The notes under the pieces are model-generated. The model was not told where the DNA came from. It did no database searches and saw only the letters and a list, made by a program, of their open reading frames with translations. Below, piece after piece: positions 14,007-20,710 of a stretch of DNA of 21,674 bases. The position numbers and the translations under genes are program-made. Where the stretch lies: positions 1 to 21,674 of the IMG/VR virus record IMGVR_UViG_3300030118_004102; one strand, given 5' to 3'. The first letter of the stretch is position 1. Every line of letters begins with the position of its first letter. Origin of the DNA: a virus.

Positions 14007-14590
14007 TAGAAGTCATCGTCAATAGAAGAAGGCGAACCAGTTCCAACTAATTCAACATTTGGATCTTGTGATTTATACCCTTGACATTTACCAAATAATT
14101 CGGCAACTTCCGTTTCATCTAAATCACCAGAATCAATACCAGCTTTTGATTCAATGCTTACTACTTGTATCCCAGCAATTTTTAATGACGTGCCAAATGT
14201 CTGACCATCTTTTAAAACGTAGGGTCTTTGTGTAAATCCTATTTTTACCTTTGATCCTTCGTATAAAGGTGTGGCTTTATCTCGAATAATTACTCCCTCT
14301 GAGTCTACAATAGGCGGTTCATTGCCTTCTTTCCAACTAAACTTAATTGCATATTTACCTGGACGGTTTGGCTCTTCCTCCCATGGCTCAGGTTTTGCTA
14401 CTGATCTCTTTGGTGATGCGACTTTTGAAAGGCACCACTTAACACAGTCTTCGCGTTCTTCTTCTAGACGATCAATAATATCTTGATCTACTATTGCTCT
14501 TAATGTATAACCAAACTTGCCAGGTTTCATGACAGCTTGAAAGCCTTCTAATGTAACTGGTGATGGTGTTGTGTGTATTGTTCTAGACAT
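14006..14590 (-). CDS. Single-stranded DNA-binding protein, T7 gp2.5-like
   Basis: A 194-aa protein that coats single-stranded DNA and organises the replisome through its tail. Evidence: the OB-fold-like N-terminal region (PGKFGYTLRAIVDQDII), a middle segment YAIKFSWKEGNEPPI, SKVKIGFTQRPYVL, and LKIAGIQVVSI. An acidic C-terminus ends SSIDDDF with a terminal Phe, the gp2.5 hallmark that contacts polymerase and primase-helicase. It begins 24 nt after the RNA polymerase gene and overlaps endonuclease I as TAATG. Confidence 0.92.
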   Translation of the reverse strand: MSRTIHTTPSPVTLEGFQAVMKPGKFGYTLRAIVDQDIIDRLEEEREDCVKWCLSKVASPKRSVAKPEPWEEEPNRPGKYAIKFSWKEGNEPPIVDSEGVIIRDKATPLYEGSKVKIGFTQRPYVLKDGQTFGTSLKIAGIQVVSIESKAGIDSGDLDETEVAELFGKCQGYKSQDPNVELVGTGSPSSIDDDF

Positions 14591-14614
14591 TTAATTGGGT
14601 GAATAAATTAGTAA

Positions 14615-16972
14615 TTAACAAAAAAAGTATTTAGATTTAATAACATCTTTTACGTTAAAATCTCCTATAATTGGTGGCGGTGTTTCTGCGTTTATTTGTT
14701 TAGCAAAATCGTTTAATACATCATTAGATGTAAAAATCTCTGCGTAAGTTTCCCTTACGTTTTTAGCTAGTTGTTCCATATCTGTTGCTCTACAGAGAAC
14801 AGAATCATGTATCAAAGCTATTGGTTTATCTCCCCATCTTTTTATCAATAAATGTAAAAGAGAGGAGTCTAGGCTGTGGATAAAATTAGGACAAGTTGCG
14901 TTCTTATGGTGTGCAACATCGACTTGATTTGTATCTCCTGTTGCGACTCTTAGCTGACAACGGCCTAACAGTTGTAGGTCCATTGTTACAAATTTCTTTT
15001 TCATCAACCGTTGCGTCACAACAAAACCAGATGGAGTAGTCCATCGCAGCTCTGTTGCTCCGCGTTTAAATGCTTTACCAACTTCAAGATCAATCCATTT
15101 TAAAACTTGCAAAGGTCCAGGCAAAACCTCATTCATTGCTTTGGTCATTGCCTTTGTACATTGCGATAATTCCTCTTTAGAAATCTCAATGCCTTTTTCT
15201 TTAAAGGCTTGTTTGATGTAGGCTTTTCGGCTCCACTCTTTTGCTGCATAGCAGATTGTCATGACAGCTCTTTTGACAATTTTTCTATCCCAGTTAGGTT
15301 TTAATCTTTCTGGTATGTCATCACGAGCTGCATCTGCTACGGCTTTATACGCATCCTGTGGTTTATCGCTTGGAATAACATTGACCATCTTGGCGGCTAA
15401 ATGGTCTTTGCTAATCGTGGATAAAATTTGTATTCCAGAACAGGTGGCATCAATACCACAAGGTATGGATGTTGTTTTTCTATCTTTTTTTATACAGCAT
15501 CTGTAGTATTCCTCTGCCAAAGCAAGGAAACACCATGGTTCTTCGGCTGCCTCCCACATCGTTAAATTACGAATTGGATCTGTGGCAACGTCTGTGATGT
15601 AACCCTCGTGACTATCAACCCAATCGATGCGTTCTTCCATCGTTGATTTGTCTAGTCCATACGCTGTAGCAAGAGATATTTTTAGCCATTTCTCACCATT
15701 ACTGTCCAAGTGCACAGGTTGGCTAAACTTTAAAAGGCTCTTGCCAAAGTCGCTGTCCTGAGGATGCAGCAGGGATGGAATGCTGTACGCACGTCCTCTG
15801 TAATCTAGATTCCAACACAGAAAAAACTCTGGGTAAACCTGTCCATTTGCGTAACTAAACCGCTTAATCATCTCTAAAATCTGCCGAGTTCGGCATGATC
15901 TACGGAAGACGTGGTTTTGTTCGTTTAGTGCTTTTGCTGTATCAATGCAATATCTTTTCTTAGCTATTTCATTGGTCGCAATATCGTAAGGTTTGTTGGG
16001 TAGAACCACTTCATAAGCGGGAACAAACTTACCAACAACACGCCCAAGCTTTTCTAATTCTTGGGCTGTTTCGCAAGTAAACGAGTTAAGGACAAATCCT
16101 GTCTTTTGAATTGTGTTTACAAAGTCATAAACAGTCTTTCCCTGTATAGGTAAGGGTGTCCCGTTTCTGACAAATTTATGTGATCTTTTGACTTCATTTA
16201 GCAAATAACCTCCATCATCTGTGGGCGTCCAATCGTTAGGTTTTACGAGCATTGGAAAGGCTAAAGGTGCATATAATTCTGCCTCTTTCATTACCTTGTC
16301 TTTTATGTCTAAAAACTCTGGAGTTGGTAACAAATTCAAATGAGTTCGTTTACCAACACGCACTGAGTTTTTCATAAACCAGCCGGAACATTGAGTGACG
16401 GTATCTAATAACCAAACACCCAATTTAATTTGAGTTTTTGTACCCCAAGATTGCCAAGGTTGAACCTTGCAGCGATTCATCATGGTACGAATTACAACAA
16501 ATTTTTGGTGGGTTCCAATTGCGTTGTGCCAATACTTTTCTTTTAAGGATTTCATTAAACCAGGAGCACATTTTTGATAATGAATCATTTGTGCTTCTTG
16601 CTCGATAGCCTGACCTATGGCCTGGCAAATCCCTGTAATTCGATTGCTGTTTTGTTTGTAACTAAAAACGCGATCAAAGATAATTTTGCAAGCGATAGTT
16701 CCAGCCGCAATAGGTTCAACATCATTGAGATATTTGCGTATCTCTTTGAAACTGACTCCGTTGTAGCCTCTCTTAGCTCTTGCAGATGTTCTTTCTAAAT
16801 GTTCAACAACGAGGGGCAAAAGTGTATCGATGCTTGTGACTCCGACAACAGAAGCGGAATAATATTCCTTTTCTTTTAATTTCCTGTCGTTGTTTTTTAA
16901 GTTAGTTTTACCAAGCTTAATTGCAGCTTTCTCAAGATTAATTTCTGCCTCAACTAATTGCGGTGATGCCAT
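14615..16972 (-). CDS. Single-subunit DNA-directed RNA polymerase, T7-like
   Basis: Transcribes the middle and late phage genes from phage-specific promoters. The start chosen is ATG 16972 (MASPQLVEAEINLEKAAIK), giving 785 aa. An in-frame ATG 16 codons earlier (17020) adds a segment unlike the family. Motif A is IPCGIDATCSGIQILSTI (catalytic Asp). Motif B is RKIVKRAVMTICYAAKEW, with the Lys and Tyr that select NTPs. Motif C is ALIHDSVLC (second Asp). NLDYRGRAYSIPSLLHPQ corresponds to T7 DMDWRGRVY. The C-terminus ends KYFFC where T7 ends FAFA, so the terminal foot differs by a cysteine. The protein is about 100 aa shorter than T7 RNAP, mainly at the N-terminus. It follows integrase and the attachment site and precedes ssb. 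Confidence 0.96.
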   Translation of the reverse strand: MASPQLVEAEINLEKAAIKLGKTNLKNNDRKLKEKEYYSASVVGVTSIDTLLPLVVEHLERTSARAKRGYNGVSFKEIRKYLNDVEPIAAGTIACKIIFDRVFSYKQNSNRITGICQAIGQAIEQEAQMIHYQKCAPGLMKSLKEKYWHNAIGTHQKFVVIRTMMNRCKVQPWQSWGTKTQIKLGVWLLDTVTQCSGWFMKNSVRVGKRTHLNLLPTPEFLDIKDKVMKEAELYAPLAFPMLVKPNDWTPTDDGGYLLNEVKRSHKFVRNGTPLPIQGKTVYDFVNTIQKTGFVLNSFTCETAQELEKLGRVVGKFVPAYEVVLPNKPYDIATNEIAKKRYCIDTAKALNEQNHVFRRSCRTRQILEMIKRFSYANGQVYPEFFLCWNLDYRGRAYSIPSLLHPQDSDFGKSLLKFSQPVHLDSNGEKWLKISLATAYGLDKSTMEERIDWVDSHEGYITDVATDPIRNLTMWEAAEEPWCFLALAEEYYRCCIKKDRKTTSIPCGIDATCSGIQILSTISKDHLAAKMVNVIPSDKPQDAYKAVADAARDDIPERLKPNWDRKIVKRAVMTICYAAKEWSRKAYIKQAFKEKGIEISKEELSQCTKAMTKAMNEVLPGPLQVLKWIDLEVGKAFKRGATELRWTTPSGFVVTQRLMKKKFVTMDLQLLGRCQLRVATGDTNQVDVAHHKNATCPNFIHSLDSSLLHLLIKRWGDKPIALIHDSVLCRATDMEQLAKNVRETYAEIFTSNDVLNDFAKQINAETPPPIIGDFNVKDVIKSKYFFC

Positions 16973-17061
16973 AAAAAATAACGCACTGGATTGTATATAT
17001 GGACTAGTGCTTAAGTGCACATGTTAGTTGTTGGTTGTTATCTTAGATATTTTCTATGACC

Positions 17062-17077
17062 TGTGCACGCATGCACA
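17062..17077. repeat. TGTGCA/TGCACA inverted repeat by the attachment site
   Basis: TGTGCA and TGCACA flank four bases, making a perfect 6-bp dyad just beside the tRNA-Leu fragment. A further TGCACA lies at 17016-17021 near the RNA polymerase start. It may be an integrase or regulator binding site, or part of the polymerase gene promoter; the sequence alone cannot decide. Confidence 0.5.
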
Positions 17078-17080
17078 ATG

Positions 17081-17130
17081 GAAGCACAAGAACCTAAAAC
17101 CAACGCGTCTACCAATTCCGCCAGGTGGGC
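17081..17130 (-). other. attP: Putative attP: 5' half of a tRNA-Leu(UAG) gene
   Basis: On the minus strand about 39-42 nt read as the beginning of a cyanobacterial tRNA-Leu. They include the acceptor strand GCCCACC (17130-17124), the D-arm GGCGGAATTGGTAGACGC, and the anticodon loop TTTAGGT with anticodon TAG. Beyond the loop the sequence no longer pairs with the 5' anticodon stem, so homology stops there and no complete tRNA is made. It lies about 100 bp downstream of the integrase stop. P-SSP7 is known to carry a 42-bp match to its host's leucine tRNA in the same place. The inference is a site-specific integration core. Confidence 0.85.
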
Positions 17131-17231
17131 CAATGGATCTCGAAGAATCCAGAGAGCTATACGGTTGAGGGAGCCTAGCAAAAACCTAGTGTTTTCGTAG
17201 GCTTTCCCAACCAATGGATACGCTGCATTGA

Positions 17232-18104
17232 TCATATTCGATCAATCGCGTCTTGCAAACTCTTATCTGAAGTATCAGCATACCTCAGCGTTGTATTGAT
17301 GTTTGCGTGTCCCATCATCTTTTGTATCTTTCTCATCGAGATATCACCCTCGACGCCAAAGTGTCCAAAAGAATGTCTTAAACAGTGGAAGCAATATCCC
17401 TCATCAAAGTTTAAATATCTTTGAATAATATTTTTAAATGATCTGGTAAGAGAGTGTCTTGATTTCCAATCGTCTTTAAATAAATAATCATTTGGTCCTT
17501 TGTTTTCTATTCTTTCAGCGATCAAATCTTTAATCCTTCTATGAATAGGAACACTACGATATTTACCAGGCTTTGTTGTGTTGTCTGGTCTATCGCCTAG
17601 ATGAAATTGATTGAAAGCTAAATCAACATCTTTAACTTTTAGTTTTAACAATTCACCTTGCCTCATGCCTGAATATGCAGCAGCTAATGTGATATCACCT
17701 AGCGGCTTATTACCATATTCTTGATATGCAATTTTGGCTATCAGTTCTACCTGTTCTTTTGTGTAAAACTTTCGCTTTGGTTCAAATTTATTTTTCCTAC
17801 GTTTAAAACGTGGAACTTGGAAATCAATTACTTCCATGTCATAAGCAAACTTTAATACAGTTGAAACTGCAGAAGTTTTCTTATTAATAGTGTCATCACA
17901 AATACCTGTATCTTCTAGCATTAACTGCCAATCGATCATTAGTTTTTTTGTGATGTTTTTTGCAGGGAATGAATAACCAAAGTCTTTAACGAAATGTCCA
18001 CTGTTAATCATTGCAGCCTTACGACCGCCGCCTGATCTCCAAGTGTCTAATTTATTTAAAGCTAAGTCTCTTAATTCCCCAAAAGTAGCATTGGGATTAC
18101 TCAT
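17232..18104 (-). CDS. int: Tyrosine recombinase / phage integrase
   Basis: Would integrate the phage into, or excise it from, the host chromosome, here probably at a tRNA-Leu gene. The 290-aa protein has a SAM-like N-terminal core-binding domain (about 1-110). The catalytic domain contains all key residues: Arg in AAYSGMRQGELLKLK, a Lys in the beta-turn before the HxxR, H-x-x-R in HCLRHSFGHFG, His in KMMGHANINTT, and the nucleophile Tyr in LRYADTSDK. Nothing appears missing, so it is probably active. It overlaps the MarR-like gene by eight bases and they form an operon. Integrases of this kind are common in podoviruses of Prochlorococcus although lysogens are hardly ever seen. Confidence 0.95.
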   Translation of the reverse strand: MSNPNATFGELRDLALNKLDTWRSGGGRKAAMINSGHFVKDFGYSFPAKNITKKLMIDWQLMLEDTGICDDTINKKTSAVSTVLKFAYDMEVIDFQVPRFKRRKNKFEPKRKFYTKEQVELIAKIAYQEYGNKPLGDITLAAAYSGMRQGELLKLKVKDVDLAFNQFHLGDRPDNTTKPGKYRSVPIHRRIKDLIAERIENKGPNDYLFKDDWKSRHSLTRSFKNIIQRYLNFDEGYCFHCLRHSFGHFGVEGDISMRKIQKMMGHANINTTLRYADTSDKSLQDAIDRI

Positions 18105-18450
18105 TTAGGATGCGTTTAATTTGAGTAGCTAATCGCCGTCCTTTCTCTGTAAGAGTTAAAATAGAACGTCGTCTGTTTGTGCGGTCTTGTTCTTTCCTTA
18201 TTAAGTCAAGTCCTGGCTTTCTTAATCTGTGCATTTCAGATAAGAAATCAGTATTACGAGAACCGCTTGAAGTTGATAAATCTAGATACTCTTCCATTGC
18301 TTGTTTGTGACATCCATCGTGGGAAGCTACATATAAAAAGCAACTTACAGCGATGGGTGTGATGTCATCATCTAGCAGTCTGAGTAAATCATTTATCCTT
18401 AATATTCTATCCACATCTGCACAAGTTAGGGTCTTTTGTAACGGAATCAT
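18097..18450 (-). CDS. MarR-like winged-helix transcriptional regulator
   Basis: A 117-aa DNA-binding protein. The predicted winged helix spans about residues 30-105: VSCFLYVASHDGCHKQAMEEYL, then SRNTDFLSEMHRLRKPGL (recognition region), then the wing RTNRRRSILTLTEKGRRLA. The TEKGRRLA end is typical of the MarR family. It is transcribed first in an operon with int, so it may control integration or the early genes, possibly via inverted repeats in the upstream 360 bp. Targets and ligand are unknown. Confidence 0.8.
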   Translation of the reverse strand: MIPLQKTLTCADVDRILRINDLLRLLDDDITPIAVSCFLYVASHDGCHKQAMEEYLDLSTSSGSRNTDFLSEMHRLRKPGLDLIRKEQDRTNRRRSILTLTEKGRRLATQIKRILNE

Positions 18451-18483
18451 TTAATTAATACCGCTTAAAAACAGTAACTATAA

Positions 18484-18669
18484 TTATGCTAAATATACTA
18501 GCTCGATTTTTATTCTGTAAATGTGGATATGAAGTGTGTTGCGAGACTTGTTTACATACATGTCCCACAATGGATAGGTTTGTAGCTTATCGCAATGTAG
18601 GGGTTCATACCCTATATATAGTGGACCAAATGAAAATAGTGTCATGATGCCCGCTAAATCAGTAATCAA
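18484..18669 (-). CDS. Doubtful 61-aa ORF in the regulatory block
   Basis: A TTG-started frame with AGGAG placed too close upstream, or an internal ATG at 18645 giving 53 aa. The peptide is unusual (FSFGPLYIGYEPLHCDKL, then HIHIYRIKIELVYLA) with many Tyr and Ile, and has no family resemblance. The frame includes the TAGGG/CCCTA dyad, which suggests that regulatory DNA rather than a protein is being conserved. Listed for completeness. Confidence 0.2.
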   Translation of the reverse strand: MITDLAGIMTLFSFGPLYIGYEPLHCDKLQTYPLWDMYVNKSRNTLHIHIYRIKIELVYLA

Positions 18670-18723
18670 TAGCTCCTAGATGCACAGGTATACTATCATT
18701 TTTTGTTAATAAAATATACGTCA

Positions 18724-18750
18724 TGCATTAATTGCTCTTGTATTAATGCA
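18724..18750. promoter_or_regulatory. Perfect 9-bp inverted repeat, possible operator
   Basis: TGCATTAAT and its exact complement ATTAATGCA are separated by nine bases, an arrangement suited to a dimeric regulator. It sits between the 110-aa gene and marR. The local AT content is high, so chance is not excluded, but a perfect 18-base dyad is noteworthy. The MarR-like or XRE-like proteins of this phage are candidate binders. Confidence 0.4.
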
Positions 18751-18810
18751 ATTAATTCAGTTCTGCATGTATTACTTGTTACTTCATTCACAAGTTTATT
18801 AACTTTTGTT

Positions 18811-19143
18811 TCAGTTGTAGTTTTGGTCATCAATGATGCTATCGCAATTTATGTGATGTGTTTCGTTATGGGTAACTACGCAAATCGTAGTGTTCTCCTG
18901 GGAAAACAGTTTTTTTACTTTTGTTTTAGCAGCGTATGGTTTTTGATAAACGTGCTCTTTTATTTTGAATTTGCCGTTTAATTCAGATTCCTCTCTGATT
19001 AAGCAACACACCGATGAAGGCAGCTCCCACCCTTCACATTTCCAAAGCATGAATTCCATGAAATCAATCTCTTTGAAAAAACTTGAAGGTGCCGCTTCAT
19101 ACTCTGCCCAATTATTTGGGTAATATTTTTTCTTTTTTTTCAT
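18811..19143 (-). CDS. Early hypothetical protein, 110 aa
   Basis: Starts MKKKKKYYPNNWAEYEAAPSS and is rich in lysine at the N-terminus, acidic and cysteine-containing in the middle (FMLWKCEGWELPSSVCCLIREES), with a polar tail (THHINCDSIIDDQNYN). The four cysteines do not form an obvious zinc-binding pattern. An antisense hydrophobic frame on the plus strand is judged spurious. It overlaps the preceding 54-aa frame by 32 nt. In T7-like phages this region holds host-takeover proteins, but no function can be assigned. Confidence 0.75.
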   Translation of the reverse strand: MKKKKKYYPNNWAEYEAAPSSFFKEIDFMEFMLWKCEGWELPSSVCCLIREESELNGKFKIKEHVYQKPYAAKTKVKKLFSQENTTICVVTHNETHHINCDSIIDDQNYN

Positions 19144-19276
19144 TTAGTTGTACGTCAGCGAGCAAGCTGTTTGTATCTTTGCAATATTTCAAAGCGGTCC
19201 ATGCCGCTAGCTCGTCATCCTCAGCTAATAAATAAAAATAACCTTTGGATGTTGAGATCTTGTATTCATTTAGCAA
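19112..19276 (-). CDS. Small 54-aa protein with TTG start
   Basis: An open frame from TTG 19276 (just inside the 3' end of the upstream gene) to 19112, overlapping the 110-aa gene. The translation looks protein-like: NEYKISTSKGYFYLLAEDDE, followed by a helix ELAAWTALKYCKDTNSLLAD. There is no in-frame ATG and the ribosome site is poor, GGAAGA touching the TTG. Reading-frame quality and tight overlaps support it; initiation is uncertain. Confidence 0.45.
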   Translation of the reverse strand: MLNEYKISTSKGYFYLLAEDDELAAWTALKYCKDTNSLLADVQLNEKKEKILPK

Positions 19277-19806
19277 TCTTCCAATCGTTTTGCTATGGAT
19301 TCACCTATCTGTCCCCCTTTACGTTGACTAAAAGCGTTTACCCATCCATTTACTAACCATCCCATTACTGGAATAGATGAAACAGTTGGACTTGCAGCCG
19401 CACTTAAAGTAGATCCTGTTAGGCGTCCTTGTTGGTTTCCTTGAATGCCTGCTTTTAAGCATGCCAATTCTTTTTCAGTTAAACCGCCTTTGCTTTGGGT
19501 ATATAACTCAGAGTTAATTGTGTAATCTCTCGATGTTGTTATAAGTTTTTCTCTTTTTCCAAATCCCACTGGTACAGCCTGCGTCCTTGTCTCTTGCATG
19601 ATCAATGGATCATTAGCTCGATAGTTAACGCGGTAGCCCTGGTGAGTGGCTTCAATGTTGTAACTGGTATATTCTCCAATCTTGGGAATATTGATTTGTG
19701 GTAGTGACGATGTACGCTTTAACGATGAACCAAATATCAATATGTTAGATAGTCCTAGTAAAGCAGCAAATAATATAAACCACTTTTGCTGTTCATCTTT
19801 TCTCAT
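19270..19806 (-). CDS. Membrane-anchored early protein, 178 aa
   Basis: The ATG at 19806 (MRKDEQQKWF) is preferred; a longer TTG frame to 19863 would overlap a hairpin beside the tRNA-like element. A single N-terminal membrane segment (FILFAALLGLSNILIFG, about residues 10-26) follows a positively charged start. The rest is a soluble domain with conserved-looking SYNIEATHQGYRVNYRANDP and a Gly/Ala-rich stretch LTGSTLSAAASPTVSS. It probably faces the periplasm with one transmembrane anchor. The role is unknown; an effect on host envelope or superinfection exclusion is only a guess. Confidence 0.75.
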   Translation of the reverse strand: MRKDEQQKWFILFAALLGLSNILIFGSSLKRTSSLPQINIPKIGEYTSYNIEATHQGYRVNYRANDPLIMQETRTQAVPVGFGKREKLITTSRDYTINSELYTQSKGGLTEKELACLKAGIQGNQQGRLTGSTLSAAASPTVSSIPVMGWLVNGWVNAFSQRKGGQIGESIAKRLEDC

Positions 19807-19845
19807 TCTTCTTCGATAGTTAAATCTCCGTGATATATGTGAAAT

Positions 19846-19861
19846 GCTTGTGAAAACAAGC
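19846..19861 (-). repeat. 6-bp hairpin after the tRNA-like element
   Basis: GCTTGT and ACAAGC pair around a four-base loop (TTTC on the minus strand), directly 3' of the tRNA-like segment. No T-tract follows, so it is not a good terminator. It could mark the end of a processed small RNA. Confidence 0.4.
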
Positions 19862-19863
19862 AA

Positions 19864-19933
19864 CGCCCAGGAAAGGAATCGAACCTTTTCTCCAACCGTG
19901 CTGGGCTGGGCTTATATGGGCTAGCCACCGCCC
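19864..19933 (-). ncRNA. tRNA-like element with T-arm and acceptor 3' strand
   Basis: On the minus strand the T-arm AAAGG-TTCGATT-CCTTT (5-bp stem, 7-base loop with TTCGA) is followed by CCTGGGC and a G, as in the 3' end of a tRNA. GCCCAG lies about 45 nt upstream and could pair with CTGGGC, giving a shortened molecule. Further upstream TGGGC/GCCCA forms another hairpin. No full cloverleaf with anticodon arm can be drawn and there is no CCA. It is either a tRNA relic or a small tRNA-like RNA in the gap between the XRE gene and the membrane protein gene. Confidence 0.45.
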
Positions 19934-19945
19934 AATGCCATGTAG

Positions 19946-20245
19946 TTAATGTGTTGGTACTGTTGTTTTTATGTAAGTAAAAAAGCTATCAAGTTGGCTG
20001 GTTTTTAATAGCTTGATATTTAATACTTGGCATAAAGTACCAAACCTTAGTAAGTCGATTCTTTTTGAGGTTAATAGCTGGTATAGATAAGGTCTACCAA
20101 CTCCTAACTCTTGTGCAATCTCCCTAGCAAGTACTCTTTGTTTCTTGCGGTCGAATGCTCTTATTAAAGAATCAGTGTCATTATCCGTCAGGGTTACATA
20201 TGGGTTTGTATGTTTTTCACCTAACGGATATGTAATGGAAGCCAT
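19946..20245 (-). CDS. Cro/XRE-like helix-turn-helix protein
   Basis: Start placed at ATG 20245 (MASITYPLGEKH), overlapping the stop of the upstream gene as TAATG; the product is 99 aa. The helix-turn-helix region is about residues 37-72: VLAREIAQELGVGRPYLYQL, then LTSKRIDLLRFGTLCQVLNI. This gives the XRE pattern of two helices joined at LGV and a following RIDLLRF helix. It lies in the early region and could repress early transcription or participate in a lysis-lysogeny decision with MarR and Int. Target sites are not identified. Confidence 0.8.
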   Translation of the reverse strand: MASITYPLGEKHTNPYVTLTDNDTDSLIRAFDRKKQRVLAREIAQELGVGRPYLYQLLTSKRIDLLRFGTLCQVLNIKLLKTSQLDSFFTYIKTTVPTH

Positions 20246-20448
20246 TAGAACAAAAGTGCACAAGTTGTAGTTACTAATAAAAGTATAAACAATACTCGCT
20301 GCTTTTGTGAGAAGTCTTTGTTACTTTCTTTATAAAGTTTAAGACTTAAAGCATCAACAGCTTGACACTCCATAGCAGCTCCAATAATTTCATCTTTACT
20401 GCTACGTTCAGTGATGGTTAACAATGGTTTTTGATGGTTGTTGTTCAT
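20245..20448 (-). CDS. Small tail-anchored membrane protein, 67 aa
   Basis: The start at ATG 20448 (MNNNHQKPLLTITERSS) is preferred over one 11 codons earlier, because the earlier start has no visible ribosome site. The N-terminal two thirds are polar and helical (DEIIGAAMECQAVDALSLKLY). The C-terminus is a hydrophobic helix (VLFILLLVTTTCALLF), so the protein is probably anchored with its N-terminus in the cytoplasm. It overlaps the 75-aa gene by 41 nt and the XRE gene at TAATG. Function unknown. Confidence 0.7.
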   Translation of the reverse strand: MNNNHQKPLLTITERSSKDEIIGAAMECQAVDALSLKLYKESNKDFSQKQRVLFILLLVTTTCALLF

Positions 20449-20635
20449 CAATTTCCTGTACTGGGTGGTAAGTTTTCTCACTAATTTGTCTTAATGAGTA
20501 TTCTTTAACGTCCTTGACTATTTCACGGCAACGTGCTCTTTCTTTTGGTGAAAGTTCTTTGCCATGTTTAGCTAATTGATCAAGAGCTAACATAATTAAG
20601 CCCCTATCTTTTGACGTTGTAGATGTGAGATTCAT
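20408..20635 (-). CDS. Small charged early protein, 75 aa
   Basis: The frame starts at ATG 20635 just after an intrinsic terminator. The peptide is mostly helical and charged (MLALDQLAKHGKELSPKERA, then CREIVKDVKEYSLRQISEK) with a polar tail (EIDEQQPSKTIVNHH). It is translated together with the overlapping membrane and XRE genes. No Shine-Dalgarno is visible in the T-rich upstream bases. No family recognised. Confidence 0.65.
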   Translation of the reverse strand: MNLTSTTSKDRGLIMLALDQLAKHGKELSPKERARCREIVKDVKEYSLRQISEKTYHPVQEIDEQQPSKTIVNHH

Positions 20636-20649
20636 TAGATAAATTAAAG

Positions 20650-20678
20650 AAAAAAAGTAAGAGGGTTTGCACCTCTTA
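20650..20678 (-). terminator. Intrinsic terminator after the 56-aa gene
   Basis: On the minus strand TAAGAGG pairs with CCTCTTA around a seven-base loop and is followed by a T-rich run (CTTTTTTTC). A second perfect hairpin lies just upstream. It ends or attenuates the transcript from the ardC-like region before the 75-aa gene. Confidence 0.8.
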
Positions 20679-20679
20679 G

Positions 20680-20697
20680 ACAGCCTCGCAAGGCTGT
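20680..20697 (-). repeat. 7-bp hairpin preceding the terminator
   Basis: ACAGCCT and AGGCTGT form a perfect stem with a TGCG loop on the minus strand, one base before the terminator stem. It may strengthen termination or protect the 3' end of the upstream mRNA. Confidence 0.7.
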
Positions 20698-20710
20698 GAA
20701 AGAGAAACAG

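Larger units (their letters stand above)
18451..18810. other. Gene-poor regulatory block upstream of marR-int
   Basis: This 360-bp stretch has no convincing gene. It holds a perfect 9-bp inverted repeat (TGCATTAAT/ATTAATGCA, 18724-18750, nine-base loop) and a second dyad (TAGGG/CCCTA, 18598-18614) next to TATATATA. Its AT-rich elements could include promoters and operators for the marR-int operon. A weak TTG-started ORF (18669-18484) is listed separately. Confidence 0.6.

Noticed and set aside
17038-17235. 65-codon minus-strand ORF between int and RNA polymerase
   Set aside because: It runs straight through the tRNA-Leu fragment and its protein sequence reflects tRNA bases; no ribosome site.
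18703-18981. Plus-strand 92-codon hydrophobic ORF
   Set aside because: It overlaps the 110-aa minus-strand gene and the inverted repeat, consists mostly of Val/Leu/Phe from AT-rich antisense sequence, and would be the only plus-strand gene in the window.
19921-19935. ATTGGGC at the edge of the tRNA-like element resembling the start of the Syn5 polymerase promoter
   Set aside because: Only the first seven bases agree with the promoter as I recall it and the pattern is not repeated elsewhere in the window.
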